Origin: Lachnospiraceae bacterium
GTDB taxonomy: Bacteria; Bacillota; Clostridia; Lachnospirales; Lachnospiraceae
Direction of reading: 5' to 3'
NCBI GenBank assembly: GCA_017617545.1
Contig: JAFZVZ010000017.1
Location: 124,001-188,000, forward strand
Length of the DNA: 64,000 nt
The notes under the pieces are model-generated. The model was not told the DNA's origin and did not search any database. It worked only from the letters and a program-made list of their open reading frames with translations. Numbering within the stretch: position 1 is the first letter of the stretch; each line of letters begins with the position of its first letter. The translations under genes were made by a program, and so were the position numbers. Below are positions 51,875 to 63,251 of this stretch, piece by piece.

Positions 51875-53692
51875 ATGGCAAACACTGACCAGAGTAAAAT
51901 CAGAAATTTCTGCATTATCGCACACATCGACCACGGCAAATCAACGCTGGCGGACCGGATCATCGAGAAAACCGGTCTGCTTACGCAGCGTGAAATGCAG
52001 GAACAGGTGCTTGACAATATGGATCTTGAGCGGGAGAGAGGCATCACGATCAAGGCACAGACGATCCGTACCGTATACAAGGCCAAGGACGGCGAGGAGT
52101 ATATATTCAACCTGATCGATACTCCCGGCCACGTGGACTTTAACTATGAGGTTTCGAGATCGCTGGCTGCCTGCGAAGGCGCGATCCTCGTTGTTGACGC
52201 GGCGCAGGGCATTGAGGCCCAGACGCTTGCCAACGTTTATCTTGCTCTTGATCATAACCTTGAGATCATGCCTGTCATCAACAAGATCGACCTTCCGAGC
52301 GCAGAGCCGGAGCGCGTGATCCATGAGATTGAGGATGTGATCGGCCTTGAGGCACAGGATGCTCCGTTGATCTCCGCAAAGATGGGAATCAACATTGAGG
52401 AGGTTCTCGAGCAGATCACAACGAAGATCCCTGCTCCCAAGGGTGACCCGAACGGTCCTCTTCAGGCGTTGATCTTTGATTCCGTGTACGATTCCTACAA
52501 AGGTGTTATCATTTTCTGCCGGATCAAAGAAGGCACGATCCGCAAGGATATGCGAATTCGAATGATGGCAACAGGCGCTGAGGCGGATATCGTCGAGATC
52601 GGTACGCTCGGTCCCGGAAAATTCATCCCCTGCGATGAGCTTTCCGCAGGAATGGTTGGATATATCACCGCGAGCCTTAAGAATGTGAAGGAAACCCGTG
52701 TCGGCGACACCGTTACCGACGCAAACCGTCCCGCGGAGCAGGCGCTTCCGGGTTACAAGAAGGTCAACCCGATGGTGTACTGCGGAATGTATCCCGCGGA
52801 CGGCGCAAAATATCCCGATCTCCGCGATGCTTTGGAGAAGCTTCAGCTGAACGACGCGTCTCTTCAGTTTGAGCCGGAGACCTCGATCGCTCTCGGATTT
52901 GGCTTCCGCTGCGGTTTCTTGGGTTTGCTTCATCTTGAGATCATCCAGGAGAGACTGGAGCGTGAGTACAACCTCGACCTCGTGACAACGGCGCCGAGTG
53001 TTATCTATAAAGTATATAAGACGGACGGTACCGTTCTCGATATCAGCAACCCTGCCAACCTTCCGGATCCTTCGGAGATCGATCATATGGAGGAGCCGTT
53101 TGTGAAGGCGGAGATCATGGTCACGACAGAATTTGTCGGCGCGATCATGAAGCTTTGCCAGGACCGCCGCGGTATCTATCTCGGAATGGAGTACCTCGAA
53201 CAGACGCGCGCGCTTCTCAAGTATGACCTGCCGCTCAACGAGATCATTTACGATTTCTTCGACGCTCTCAAGTCGCGCTCGAAGGGATACGCCTCGTTTG
53301 ACTATGAGTTCAAGGAATATGTTCCCTCGAAGCTCGCGAAGCTGGATATCCTCGTCAACCACGAGGAAGTCGACGCTCTGTCCTTCATCGTCCATGAGGC
53401 AACCGCCTACGAGCGCGGACGCCGCATGTGCGAGAAGCTGAAGGAGGAGATCCCGAGACAGCTCTTCGAGATCCCGATCCAGGCCGCGGTCGGAAGCAAG
53501 ATCATCGCCCGTGAGACCGTTCGCGCGATGCGCAAGGACGTGCTTGCCAAGTGCTACGGCGGTGATATCACGCGTAAGAAGAAGCTTCTCGAGAAGCAGA
53601 AGGAAGGCAAGAAGCGCATGCGCCAGGTCGGTAACGTAGAGATCCCGCAGTCAGCGTTCATGAGCGTGCTGAAACTTGATGACGATGGTTGA
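51875..53692 (+). CDS. lepA: Elongation factor 4 (LepA GTPase)
   Basis: 605 residues. GTPase that acts on stalled or back-translocated ribosomes. G motifs AHIDHGKST (P loop), GITIKAQT (switch I), DTPGHVDF (switch II) and NKIDLP (NKxD) are intact; [15 protein letters not shown] and the C-terminal LepA-specific domain (ending [16 protein letters not shown]) identify it. Length exactly typical. ATG after AGAAGGAAAC. Followed by a 10-bp hairpin and hemW. Confidence 0.97.
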   Translation: MANTDQSKIRNFCIIAHIDHGKSTLADRIIEKTGLLTQREMQEQVLDNMDLERERGITIKAQTIRTVYKAKDGEEYIFNLIDTPGHVDFNYEVSRSLAACEGAILVVDAAQGIEAQTLANVYLALDHNLEIMPVINKIDLPSAEPERVIHEIEDVIGLEAQDAPLISAKMGINIEEVLEQITTKIPAPKGDPNGPLQALIFDSVYDSYKGVIIFCRIKEGTIRKDMRIRMMATGAEADIVEIGTLGPGKFIPCDELSAGMVGYITASLKNVKETRVGDTVTDANRPAEQALPGYKKVNPMVYCGMYPADGAKYPDLRDALEKLQLNDASLQFEPETSIALGFGFRCGFLGLLHLEIIQERLEREYNLDLVTTAPSVIYKVYKTDGTVLDISNPANLPDPSEIDHMEEPFVKAEIMVTTEFVGAIMKLCQDRRGIYLGMEYLEQTRALLKYDLPLNEIIYDFFDALKSRSKGYASFDYEFKEYVPSKLAKLDILVNHEEVDALSFIVHEATAYERGRRMCEKLKEEIPRQLFEIPIQAAVGSKIIARETVRAMRKDVLAKCYGGDITRKKKLLEKQKEGKKRMRQVGNVEIPQSAFMSVLKLDDDG

Positions 53693-53699
53693 TTTACGA

Positions 53700-53728
53700 A
53701 ACGCTGCAGTTGTTATGTCTGCAGCGTT
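53700..53728 (+). repeat. Hairpin between lepA and hemW
   Basis: AACGCTGCAG (53700-53709) pairs perfectly with CTGCAGCGTT (53719-53728), 9-base loop. No T tract follows, so termination is doubtful; it may set the relative level of hemW. Confidence 0.6.
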
Positions 53729-53748
53729 CGTCATATGAAGGTGTTGCG

Positions 53749-54864
53749 ATGGAACTGTACATTCACATTCCGTTTTGCGTGAGAAAATGTAACTACTGCG
53801 ATTTTCTTTCCTTCGCCGGCAAGGAAAACTGCTTTGCAAAATATGGTGAAGCTCTTATTCGCGATGTCTGCAGTCACGGTGAGTTGGTTCTTAAGGATAC
53901 GACAGTGACTTCGGTCTTTATCGGCGGAGGTACGCCTTCGCTGATGCCGGAAGGATTTTACGAAACGCTTCTTTCTGAGATCAAGAAAAGCTTCATAGTA
54001 CAGCAGGATGCCGAGATTTCCATCGAATGCAACCCCGGAACGGTGACGGAAAGAAAGCTTACGGAGTACCGCAACGCCGGGATCGACCGGATCAGTTTCG
54101 GAACACAGTCGGCCGATGACAAAGAGCTGCGAATGCTCGGAAGGATCCACACGTGGAAGGATTGCGTGGAATCATTTGCTATGGCACGCATGGCAGGGTT
54201 TGACAACATCAACCTTGATCTGATGATGAACCTTCCCGGACAGACGAAGGAGACATTTTCCGAAACTCTTAAGAAAGCGATTGCACTTTCCCCTGAACAT
54301 ATCTCGGCATACAGCCTGATCCTCGAGGAGGGCACACCGTTCTACGAGCGCTATGCGGAGCATCCGGAGCTTCTTCCGAGTGACGAAGCAGCTGCCGAAA
54401 CGTATGAAACTGCTGTTCAAATACTTGCGGATGCAGGATACTTACAGTATGAGATCTCGAACTTCGCAAAATCAGGACGTGAGTGCAGGCACAACGTCGG
54501 ATACTGGAAGCGGGAAGAGTATCTTGGAATTGGGATCGGCGCGGCAAGCCTGATCGGAGACTGCAGGTACCGCGTTGAAGCAGATCTTGCGAAATACTTG
54601 GACGGTCTTTCTTATGAACCTACAGAAGAACTTACCGACAAAGACCTGAGAAATGAGACGATCATGCTCGGGCTTCGCATGAACGAAGGGGTGAGCATGT
54701 ACGATCTGACGGAGCGGTTCGGCAGCGTGTATGCGCATTCATTTTCCGACAAAATGAAACGGTACGTTGCACAGGAACTTGCGTATGAGAAGGACGGACG
54801 ATACGGATTGACAGTCCGCGGAATGTTAGTCAGCAACATGATCATCGCTGACCTTATGGAGTAG
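53749..54864 (+). CDS. hemW: HemW-type radical SAM heme chaperone
   Basis: About 371 residues; related to oxygen-independent coproporphyrinogen oxidase. The radical SAM cluster CxxxCxxC is at Cys10, Cys14 and Cys17 (FCVRKCNYCDF), with GGGTPS at about 60. The HemW-type C-terminal domain follows. Lacks the extra N-terminal cysteine/Arg features of true HemN as far as I can tell, but this is not decisive. ATG 53749 after GAAGGTG; the longer frame in the lepA end has no RBS. Often adjacent to lepA and hrcA in Firmicutes. Confidence 0.9.
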   Translation: MELYIHIPFCVRKCNYCDFLSFAGKENCFAKYGEALIRDVCSHGELVLKDTTVTSVFIGGGTPSLMPEGFYETLLSEIKKSFIVQQDAEISIECNPGTVTERKLTEYRNAGIDRISFGTQSADDKELRMLGRIHTWKDCVESFAMARMAGFDNINLDLMMNLPGQTKETFSETLKKAIALSPEHISAYSLILEEGTPFYERYAEHPELLPSDEAAAETYETAVQILADAGYLQYEISNFAKSGRECRHNVGYWKREEYLGIGIGAASLIGDCRYRVEADLAKYLDGLSYEPTEELTDKDLRNETIMLGLRMNEGVSMYDLTERFGSVYAHSFSDKMKRYVAQELAYEKDGRYGLTVRGMLVSNMIIADLME

Positions 54865-54878
54865 AAAAGATAGAAAGG

Positions 54879-54905
54879 AAACGCCGTTAACGCGGCGTTT
54901 TTCTT
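54879..54905 (+). terminator. hemW terminator
   Basis: AAACGCCG (54879-54886) pairs with CGGCGTTT (54893-54900) followed by TTCTTT. Separates lepA-hemW from the heat-shock operon. Confidence 0.8.
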
Positions 54906-54963
54906 TATGCTTCGGGGAAACCGGCAGCACCGAACAAATCTTCGAAAACTTCATATAAAAGTA

Positions 54964-54992
54964 TTGACAAATGACGTTGCTCGGTGTATTCT
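54964..54992 (+). promoter_or_regulatory. Heat-shock operon promoter
   Basis: TTGACA (54964-54969), 17-base spacer, TATTCT (54987-54992). The predicted start site lies just before the CIRCE element, so HrcA bound there would block initiation. Confidence 0.75.
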
Positions 54993-55003
54993 TAGGTAGG
55001 ATG

Positions 55004-55030
55004 TTAGCACTCATATTGTTTGAGTGCTAA
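55004..55030 (+). promoter_or_regulatory. CIRCE operator for HrcA
   Basis: TTAGCACTC (55004-55012), 9 bases, GAGTGCTAA (55022-55030): an exact match to the CIRCE consensus. It lies in the leader of hrcA and predicts HrcA autoregulation of the operon. Confidence 0.97.
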
Positions 55031-55056
55031 TAATATGTAGAAAGGCGGGAACAAAC

Positions 55057-56082
55057 GTGGAATTGGACGAACGAAAATTGACAATTCTGCGGGCCATCAT
55101 TCAGAACTACCTGGAAACAGGCGAACCGGTCGGTTCCCGTACGATTTCCAAGTATACGGACCTGAATTTGAGCTCCGCAACCATCCGCAATGAGATGTCG
55201 GATCTCGAGGAGATGGGATACATCATTCAGCCGCACACGTCGGCCGGACGTATTCCCACGGACAAAGGATATCGACTTTACGTAGATATGCTGATGCAGG
55301 ACAAGCAGGCGGAGATGGACAACCTGCGGATCGAGCTGAACGCGAAATCCGAGAAGCTCGACAGTATCCTCAAGGAAGCCGCCAAGGTCATCGCAGTCAA
55401 CACAAACTACGCATCAATGATCACGGCGCCGCGGTATCGCAAACACCGCATCAAGTTCCTGCAGCTTACTCAGGTGGATCCCGAGAGCCTGCTCACGGTT
55501 ATCATTCTTGACGGCAATATCGTCAAGAACAATCTGATCCACGTCGAGGAGGACCTCACGCAGGAGACGCTTCTGAAGCTCAACCTGATGCTGAACACGT
55601 TCCTTCAGGGACTTGACCTTCAGGAGATCAACGCGAGCGTCATTCAGAAGATCCGGACCGAATCCGGCGGATATTCCTCGCTGATCTCGGAAATCCTCGA
55701 TGTGATCGCGACGAGCATGGAGAGTGAGGAGGTTGAGGCGTATACAAGCGGTTCGACCAACATTTTCAAATATCCCGAGCTGAACGACTCCGAGAGAGCA
55801 AGCGGACTGCTCAATGCTTTGGAAGAGAAGAAACAGCTGACGGAGCTGATGTACCAGGAAGGCGATTCCGATCGAGGCATTCAGGTTTACATCGGTGATG
55901 AATCACCTCTCGAGGCGACGAAGGAATGTTCCGTGGTGACCGCCACATACCATATTGAGGAAGGCGTCTACGGCAAGATCGGTATCATCGGTCCGCGCCG
56001 TATGGATTATGAGAAGGTCGTCGGAACGCTCAAGAGACTGATGTCGGAGCTCGACCAGATTTTCAAGAAAGATAAGCAGTAA
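55057..56082 (+). CDS. hrcA: Heat-inducible transcription repressor HrcA
   Basis: About 341 residues. Winged-helix N-terminus (about 1-90: RKLTILRAIIQNYLETGEPVGSRTIS, LSSATIRNEMSDLEEMGYI), central GAF-like region, and dimerisation segment. Binds CIRCE and represses hrcA-grpE-dnaK-dnaJ, its activity depending on GroEL in related bacteria. The start is GTG at 55057 with AAAGGCGGG upstream; the longer frame would run through CIRCE. grpE follows 14 bases later. Confidence 0.96.
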   Translation: MELDERKLTILRAIIQNYLETGEPVGSRTISKYTDLNLSSATIRNEMSDLEEMGYIIQPHTSAGRIPTDKGYRLYVDMLMQDKQAEMDNLRIELNAKSEKLDSILKEAAKVIAVNTNYASMITAPRYRKHRIKFLQLTQVDPESLLTVIILDGNIVKNNLIHVEEDLTQETLLKLNLMLNTFLQGLDLQEINASVIQKIRTESGGYSSLISEILDVIATSMESEEVEAYTSGSTNIFKYPELNDSERASGLLNALEEKKQLTELMYQEGDSDRGIQVYIGDESPLEATKECSVVTATYHIEEGVYGKIGIIGPRRMDYEKVVGTLKRLMSELDQIFKKDKQ

Positions 56083-56096
56083 GTTCGGAGGCAATC

Positions 56097-56827
56097 ATGG
56101 CAAAATTTGACAAGCGCAAACAGAACGCCGGAAAGAATGCTGATACGTCCGGTGAGACCGTAAATCTGTTTCGCGAGGAAGAAGTGAGCGCGGAGGAGGA
56201 AACGACAGACGCTGCGGCATCCTCGGAAGTCAGCGAGGAGATCGGTGCGGACAATGCATCCGATACCGAAGCAAACGTGACATCCGGGGAGAACAACGAG
56301 ACCGCGGAGGAAGCAGCTGCTGAAGCTGAAGTGACTGAGGGTTCCGAAGCCGAAGCGAAAGAAGAAGCCGGCAAGAAAAAGGAAGCGAAGAAGGACAAGC
56401 GTGACGAGAAGATCGCCGAACTGAACGACAAGGTTCTTCGTCAGCAGGCCGAGTTCATTAACTTCCGTAACCGCACCGAAAAGGAAAAGGCTCAGATGTT
56501 TGAAGTTGGCGCCAAGAGCGCATTTGAGAAGATCCTTCCGGTGATCGACAACTTCGAGCGAGGACTTGCGACACTCTCCGAAGAGGAGAAGGAACAGCCG
56601 TTTGCGAGCGGGATTGACAAGACGTACCGCCAGCTGTTAACCGCACTCGCGGAAGCGGGCGTGACACCGATCGAAGCGGTAGGACAGATGTTTGATCCCG
56701 AGCTACACAACGCGGTGATGCACGTCGAGGATGACACGGTCGGGGAAAACATCGTAGTCGAGGAGTTCCAGAAGGGCTACAAGTACCGCGACAGCGTGCT
56801 TCGGCACAGCATGGTCAAGGTTGCAAA

Positions 56828-56831
<4 letters not shown>
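56097..56831 (+). CDS. grpE: Nucleotide exchange factor GrpE
   Basis: 244 residues, long for the family because of an acidic, alanine/glutamate-rich N-terminus (about 1-95). The conserved part (about 95-244) has a long helix (LNDKVLRQQAEFINFRNRTEKE) and the C-terminal beta domain (MFDPELHNAVMHVED, with GYKYRDSVLRHSMVKVAN at the end). Releases ADP from DnaK. GGAGGCAATC precedes the ATG. Confidence 0.95.
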
Positions 56832-58841
<2,010 letters not shown>

Positions 58842-58859
58842 TCAGTATTGGAGCTGTAT

Positions 58860-59990
58860 ATGGCTGATAAGAGAGATTATTACGAGGTGCTCGGTGTCTC
58901 CAAAACCGCTTCGGAGGAGGAGATCAAGAAAGCGTACCGCGGCCTTGCAAAAAAATATCACCCCGATGTCAATCCGGGCGACAAGGAAGCCGAAGCCAAG
59001 TTCAAAGAGGCAAGTGAGGCGTATTCCGTGTTGAGCGATTCGGAAAAAAGAGCTCAGTACGACCGCTTCGGTCATGCCGCATTTGAACAGGGCGGTGGCG
59101 GCGGATATGATTTCACGGGCGATTTCAGCGACATTTTCGACATGTTCGGATTCGGCGATATGTTCGGAGGCGGACGTCGTTCTCAGAGCCGCGGCAATTC
59201 GGCACGGAACGGCGCAAGCGTCCGCGCCACGATCCGCATCACGTTCGAGGAGGCCGTGTTCGGCTGCGAGAAGGAGCTTGAGCTGAGCTTCAAAGACACC
59301 TGCAAGACCTGCAACGGTTCGGGCGCGAAGCCCGGCACCAGCGCGGAAACCTGCAGCAAATGTAAAGGCTCCGGTTCCATCATTTACACGCAGCAGACGA
59401 TCCTCGGTGTGATCCAGAACCAGAAGACATGTCCTGATTGCAAGGGTACCGGCAGAGTGATCCGCGACAAATGCAAGGATTGCTACGGAACCGGTTATAT
59501 TGCGACGCGCAAGAACATCAAGGTCGTGATCCCGGCAGGTATCGATGAGGGACAGAGCATTCGCATGCGTGACCTCGGCGAACCCGGCGTGAACGGCGGC
59601 GAGCGCGGTAGCCTTCTTGTCGATGTACAGATCTCGCGTCATCCGATCTTCCAGAGAGACAATTTCGATCTGTATTCGACGATGCCGATCTCTTACGCGC
59701 AGGCAGCACTCGGCGGAGACATCCGGATCCATACGATCGACGGCGATGTGCTCTACGATTTAAAGCCCGGAACGCAGACCGACACAAAGGTCCGACTTCG
59801 CGGCAAGGGTGTTCCTTACCTGCATCATGAGAGCCAGCGAGGCGATCACTATGTAACCCTGATCGTTCAGGTGCCGACGAAGCTGACAAGCCAGCAGAAG
59901 GAACTTCTGAAGGCATTTGACGACTCCTTAAACGGCAAGCCTCCGGCAGGAGACGAGGGCAAGAAGAAAAGTAAATTTTTCGGCAAATAA
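58860..59990 (+). CDS. dnaJ: Chaperone DnaJ
   Basis: About 376 residues. J domain with the HPD triad ([11 protein letters not shown], about 32-42), a G/F-rich linker (about 75-110), four CxxCxGxG zinc repeats ([32 protein letters not shown]) and the C-terminal beta-sheet domains. Stimulates DnaK ATPase. ATG 58860 after TTGGAG; an in-frame TTG four codons earlier is unlikely. Confidence 0.97.
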   Translation: MADKRDYYEVLGVSKTASEEEIKKAYRGLAKKYHPDVNPGDKEAEAKFKEASEAYSVLSDSEKRAQYDRFGHAAFEQGGGGGYDFTGDFSDIFDMFGFGDMFGGGRRSQSRGNSARNGASVRATIRITFEEAVFGCEKELELSFKDTCKTCNGSGAKPGTSAETCSKCKGSGSIIYTQQTILGVIQNQKTCPDCKGTGRVIRDKCKDCYGTGYIATRKNIKVVIPAGIDEGQSIRMRDLGEPGVNGGERGSLLVDVQISRHPIFQRDNFDLYSTMPISYAQAALGGDIRIHTIDGDVLYDLKPGTQTDTKVRLRGKGVPYLHHESQRGDHYVTLIVQVPTKLTSQQKELLKAFDDSLNGKPPAGDEGKKKSKFFGK

Positions 59991-59998
59991 GCATTTGC

Positions 59999-60045
59999 GT
60001 GTGTGCCGCGGTTCCCGTTACGGTGAGCTTCGGCACACACTTTTT
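59999..60045 (+). terminator. dnaJ terminator
   Basis: GTGTGTGCCG (59999-60008) pairs with CGGCACACAC (60031-60040), a 22-base loop, followed by TTTTT (60041-60045). Separates the CIRCE operon from prmA. Confidence 0.85.
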
Positions 60046-60047
60046 GC

Positions 60048-60076
60048 TTGTGAACAAAGGCGGTTTGTGGTATTGT
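60048..60076 (+). promoter_or_regulatory. prmA promoter
   Basis: TTGTGA (60048-60053), 17 bases, TATTGT (60071-60076), just past the dnaJ terminator and about 50 bases before prmA. Confidence 0.55.
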
Positions 60077-60126
60077 ATGTGATGTTGATTGCGTAACAAA
60101 GAATGGGATCGAGGTAGTGCGTAACC

Positions 60127-61134
60127 ATGAAATGGACAGTCTTTACAATTACAACAACGGTGGACGCCGAGGATTACGTGTGTGCCGCGCTCGCAGAGCT
60201 CGGCTACGACGGCGTTGAGATCATCGACAACATGCCTCTCAGCAAGGAGGATGTTGCCGCGCAGTTTATCGACATACCGCTTGTCACGGACGAGAGCGAC
60301 CGTACCTCGAAGATCCGCTGCTATGCTGAGATCGATGAAGATAGTTCATCGGAAAATGACACGGAAAGCAGGATCGCCGAGATCCGCGATGCGATCGAAA
60401 TCTACCGCGATATCGTGCCGCTCGGAGACCTTGCGATCGAGACAACAGTGACGGAAGACCTCGACTGGATCAATAACTGGAAGCAGTATTTTCATTCGTT
60501 CCGGATCGGCGAGGACATCCTGATCAAACCGACCTGGGAGGAGAACACGGAAGTCCGTGAGGGTGATCTCGTGATCGAGATCGATCCCGGCACAGCGTTC
60601 GGCACAGGTTCCCATGAGACAACATGGCTCTGTATCGAGGCGATCCGCGCTCATGTCAAGGAAGGCGACGTCGTGCTCGACATCGGCTGCGGAAGCGGAA
60701 TTCTCGCGATCATCGCGAAGAAGCTCGGCGCGGGAAGCTGCATCGGTATCGATATTGACCCGATCGCCGTGGATGTCGCTAAGGAAAATGCGGAGCAGAA
60801 CAACCTGACGGTAGTTGAACCGGAGAACCCCGAGATCGTAGACGGAGCAGTATCCTTCTACGCGGGCGATGTCATTACGGACCGTGAGTTTGCAGCTTCC
60901 TGTGTACTTACAAAGTATCCTGTCGTAGTTGCCAATATTCTTGCCGATGTGATCAAGCCGATGATGCCTGTCGTAAAGGATTTTCTGGCGGATGGCGGCT
61001 GCTTCATCACTTCGGGAATTCTTCGCGAGCGCGAAGAGGAAATGGTTGCTGAGTTTGAACGAAACGGTTACCGCGTAACCGAGCGCAGATATAAGAACGA
61101 CTGGGTCAGCCTCACCGCAGAGCTTGCCCGGTAA
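60127..61134 (+). CDS. prmA: Ribosomal protein L11 methyltransferase
   Basis: 335 residues. Trimethylates L11 lysines. The S-adenosylmethionine site GTAFGTGSHETTWL and VLDIGCGSGILAIIAKKLGA (about 180-205) and the NILADVI (NPPx-like) block are all present. Slightly longer than E. coli PrmA (293) through an acidic insertion (about 65-90: DEDSSSENDTE). GAGGTAG lies upstream. Commonly next to dnaJ and rsmE in Firmicutes. Confidence 0.94.
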   Translation: MKWTVFTITTTVDAEDYVCAALAELGYDGVEIIDNMPLSKEDVAAQFIDIPLVTDESDRTSKIRCYAEIDEDSSSENDTESRIAEIRDAIEIYRDIVPLGDLAIETTVTEDLDWINNWKQYFHSFRIGEDILIKPTWEENTEVREGDLVIEIDPGTAFGTGSHETTWLCIEAIRAHVKEGDVVLDIGCGSGILAIIAKKLGAGSCIGIDIDPIAVDVAKENAEQNNLTVVEPENPEIVDGAVSFYAGDVITDREFAASCVLTKYPVVVANILADVIKPMMPVVKDFLADGGCFITSGILREREEEMVAEFERNGYRVTERRYKNDWVSLTAELAR

Positions 61135-61154
61135 CGTACAGGGAAGGAACCACT

Positions 61155-61916
61155 ATGCCAAGGTTTTTTGTAAGCCCCGAGAGTGTGAACGGCGATACGA
61201 TCACCGTGACCGAGGGCGATTACAATCACATACGCAACGTGCTTCGGATGCACATCGGTGAATCGATCACGGTCTGCGACGGACAGGGCGCGGATTACCG
61301 GTGCGAGATCGCTGAGTACACCGACGGATCGTGCCTTCTCGCGATCAAGGAGCGCATTCCCTCCACAGTGGAGCTTGCCATCGAGATCACGTTGTACCAG
61401 GGTCTTCCGAAGAAGGATAAGATGGAGCTGATCATCCAGAAGGCTGTGGAACTCGGCGCCGCAAGGATCATGCCGGTTCTGTGCGAACGGACGATCGTGA
61501 AGCTTGAGGACCCGAAGAAGGAACAGCGAAAAATGGAGCGTCTTCGCGCGATCTCCGAAAGCGCCGCCAAACAGAGCGGACGAGGGATCCTGCCCGAGAT
61601 CGCTGACCCGAAGAAGTTTGCGGACGCGATCAAAGACGCTAAGGACAGAGGATGCGTCATCCTTGTTCCGTACGAGAATGCTTTAGGCATGAAAGCGACT
61701 GCGGAAGCATTTTCCGAAGGAATGAAAGCGGAGAAGATTGCGGTGTTCATCGGTCCGGAGGGCGGCTTTTCCCGCGAGGAGATTGCCGTTGCCGAGCAGA
61801 ACGGAGCACGCATCATAAGCCTCGGCAGACGCATATTGCGGACGGAAACCGCAGGTATCGCTGTGCTTTCGGCACTGATGCTCATGGCCGAGGAGAACAG
61901 CGAACTTCAGGAATAA
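61155..61916 (+). CDS. rsmE: 16S rRNA (uracil1498-N3)-methyltransferase
   Basis: 253 residues, SPOUT class. N-terminal PUA-like domain begins MPRFFVSPES; the C-terminal knot contains GPEGGFSREEIAVAEQNG and RILRTETAGIAVLSALM. Methylates U1498 in helix 44 of the small subunit. GGAAGGAACC precedes the ATG, 20 bases after prmA. Confidence 0.95.
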   Translation: MPRFFVSPESVNGDTITVTEGDYNHIRNVLRMHIGESITVCDGQGADYRCEIAEYTDGSCLLAIKERIPSTVELAIEITLYQGLPKKDKMELIIQKAVELGAARIMPVLCERTIVKLEDPKKEQRKMERLRAISESAAKQSGRGILPEIADPKKFADAIKDAKDRGCVILVPYENALGMKATAEAFSEGMKAEKIAVFIGPEGGFSREEIAVAEQNGARIISLGRRILRTETAGIAVLSALMLMAEENSELQE

Positions 61917-61949
61917 ATTAGAACCCACCCGTTCACGGAGACGATATCA

Positions 61950-63158
61950 ATGACTGACAAGGATCAGAAGATGCAGGAGATATACCTTGACAATGCCGCA
62001 ACAACGCGCGTATTGCCTTCCACGGCTGCGTATGTCGCGGATATCATGTGTAATTCGTACGGAAATCCTTCCTCTTTGCATCACAAGGGCTTTGAGGCGG
62101 AGCAGCTGATCAAGACAGCTACGCGCAACATCGCTGACAGTTTGAAGGTAGCTGAGGACACGATCGTATTTACGTCCGGCGGCACGGAATCGAACAATAT
62201 GGCACTGTTGTGCGGCGCGGAAGCGAGAAAACGCCGAGGAAACCATATTATTACCACAAGAATTGAACATGCGTCGGTATACCAGCCGATCCTCAGGCTC
62301 GAAGAGCTCGGATATAGGGTGACGTTTCTTCCTGTGGACAACAACGGTATCGTTCATCCCAACACGCTTCGCGAGGCACTCACGGACGACACGATCCTTG
62401 TTTCGATCATGGCTGTCAACAACGAGATTGGAGCCGTAGAGCCGATCTCGGAGCTTGCGGATATCGTTCATAAGCATAATCCCGACACGTTATTTCACAC
62501 GGACGCGATCCAGGCGTACGGAAAGATCCCAATCTTCCCAAAACGCATGGGCATCGATCTTATGTCAGTGAGCGGTCATAAGCTGCACGCGCCCAAGGGT
62601 ACCGGCTTTTTGTATGTACGCGAGAAGCTTGCGCTTCATCCCCTGATCTACGGAGGCGGGCAGCAGAAGGACAGGCGCTCCGGTACGGAAAATGTACCGG
62701 GCATCGCGGGTCTTGGGTTCGCCGTAAAAGAATGGTTCGCTCACGCAGATGAGTACCGCAGCCGCATGTATTCATTAAAAGAGCGTTTTGTAAGCGCAAT
62801 GAGCGAGGTTTCCGGTGCAACCGTGAACGGAGTATTTTCCGAAGAAACCGGTTCGTTACACGAGAATATATGGAAAACGGCACCGCACATCGTTAGCGTG
62901 AGTTTCCAGGGCGTTCGAAGCGAAGTATTGCTTCACACGCTGGAAGAGAAGGGCATCTATGTTTCCTCCGGTTCGGCGTGCTCGTCCAATCATCCGGCGA
63001 TCAGCGGAACGCTCAAGGCGATCGGCGTAAAGGAGAACCTTCTCGATTCGACGCTTCGTTTCAGCTTCTCTGAGGAGACAACAGAAGAGGAGATCGAAGC
63101 AACGGCGGGTGTTCTGAAAGAAGTAGTACCGGTTCTCAGCCGCTACAGAAGAAGTTAG
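61950..63158 (+). CDS. Cysteine desulfurase (NifS/IscS family)
   Basis: 402 residues, PLP enzyme that mobilises sulfur from cysteine. It begins with IYLDNAATTRV, the PLP lysine is near K211 (SVSGHKLHAPKG) and the active-site cysteine near C344 in SSGSACSSNHP. Directly upstream of thiI, which uses persulfide sulfur, so tRNA thiolation and thiamine sulfur are the likely destination. CGGAG precedes the ATG. Confidence 0.92.
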   Translation: MTDKDQKMQEIYLDNAATTRVLPSTAAYVADIMCNSYGNPSSLHHKGFEAEQLIKTATRNIADSLKVAEDTIVFTSGGTESNNMALLCGAEARKRRGNHIITTRIEHASVYQPILRLEELGYRVTFLPVDNNGIVHPNTLREALTDDTILVSIMAVNNEIGAVEPISELADIVHKHNPDTLFHTDAIQAYGKIPIFPKRMGIDLMSVSGHKLHAPKGTGFLYVREKLALHPLIYGGGQQKDRRSGTENVPGIAGLGFAVKEWFAHADEYRSRMYSLKERFVSAMSEVSGATVNGVFSEETGSLHENIWKTAPHIVSVSFQGVRSEVLLHTLEEKGIYVSSGSACSSNHPAISGTLKAIGVKENLLDSTLRFSFSEETTEEEIEATAGVLKEVVPVLSRYRRS

Positions 63159-63189
63159 AAAACGCATTATATAGTATGTTATATAAATA

Positions 63190-63218
63190 TTGATATGAAT
63201 TTTACGAAATAATATTCA
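63190..63218 (+). promoter_or_regulatory. Putative thiI promoter with ATTTTACG in the spacer
   Basis: TTGATA (63190-63195), 17-base spacer, TATTCA (63213-63218). The ATTTTACG octamer (63199-63206) lies in the spacer. About 35 bases before thiI. Confidence 0.45.
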
Positions 63219-63251
63219 AAATTACAGCAAAATACATTTATGAGGTTAGCT

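Noticed and set aside
51941-53395. 484-codon minus-strand frame across lepA
   Set aside because: Shadow of lepA, whose GTPase motifs are intact on the plus strand.
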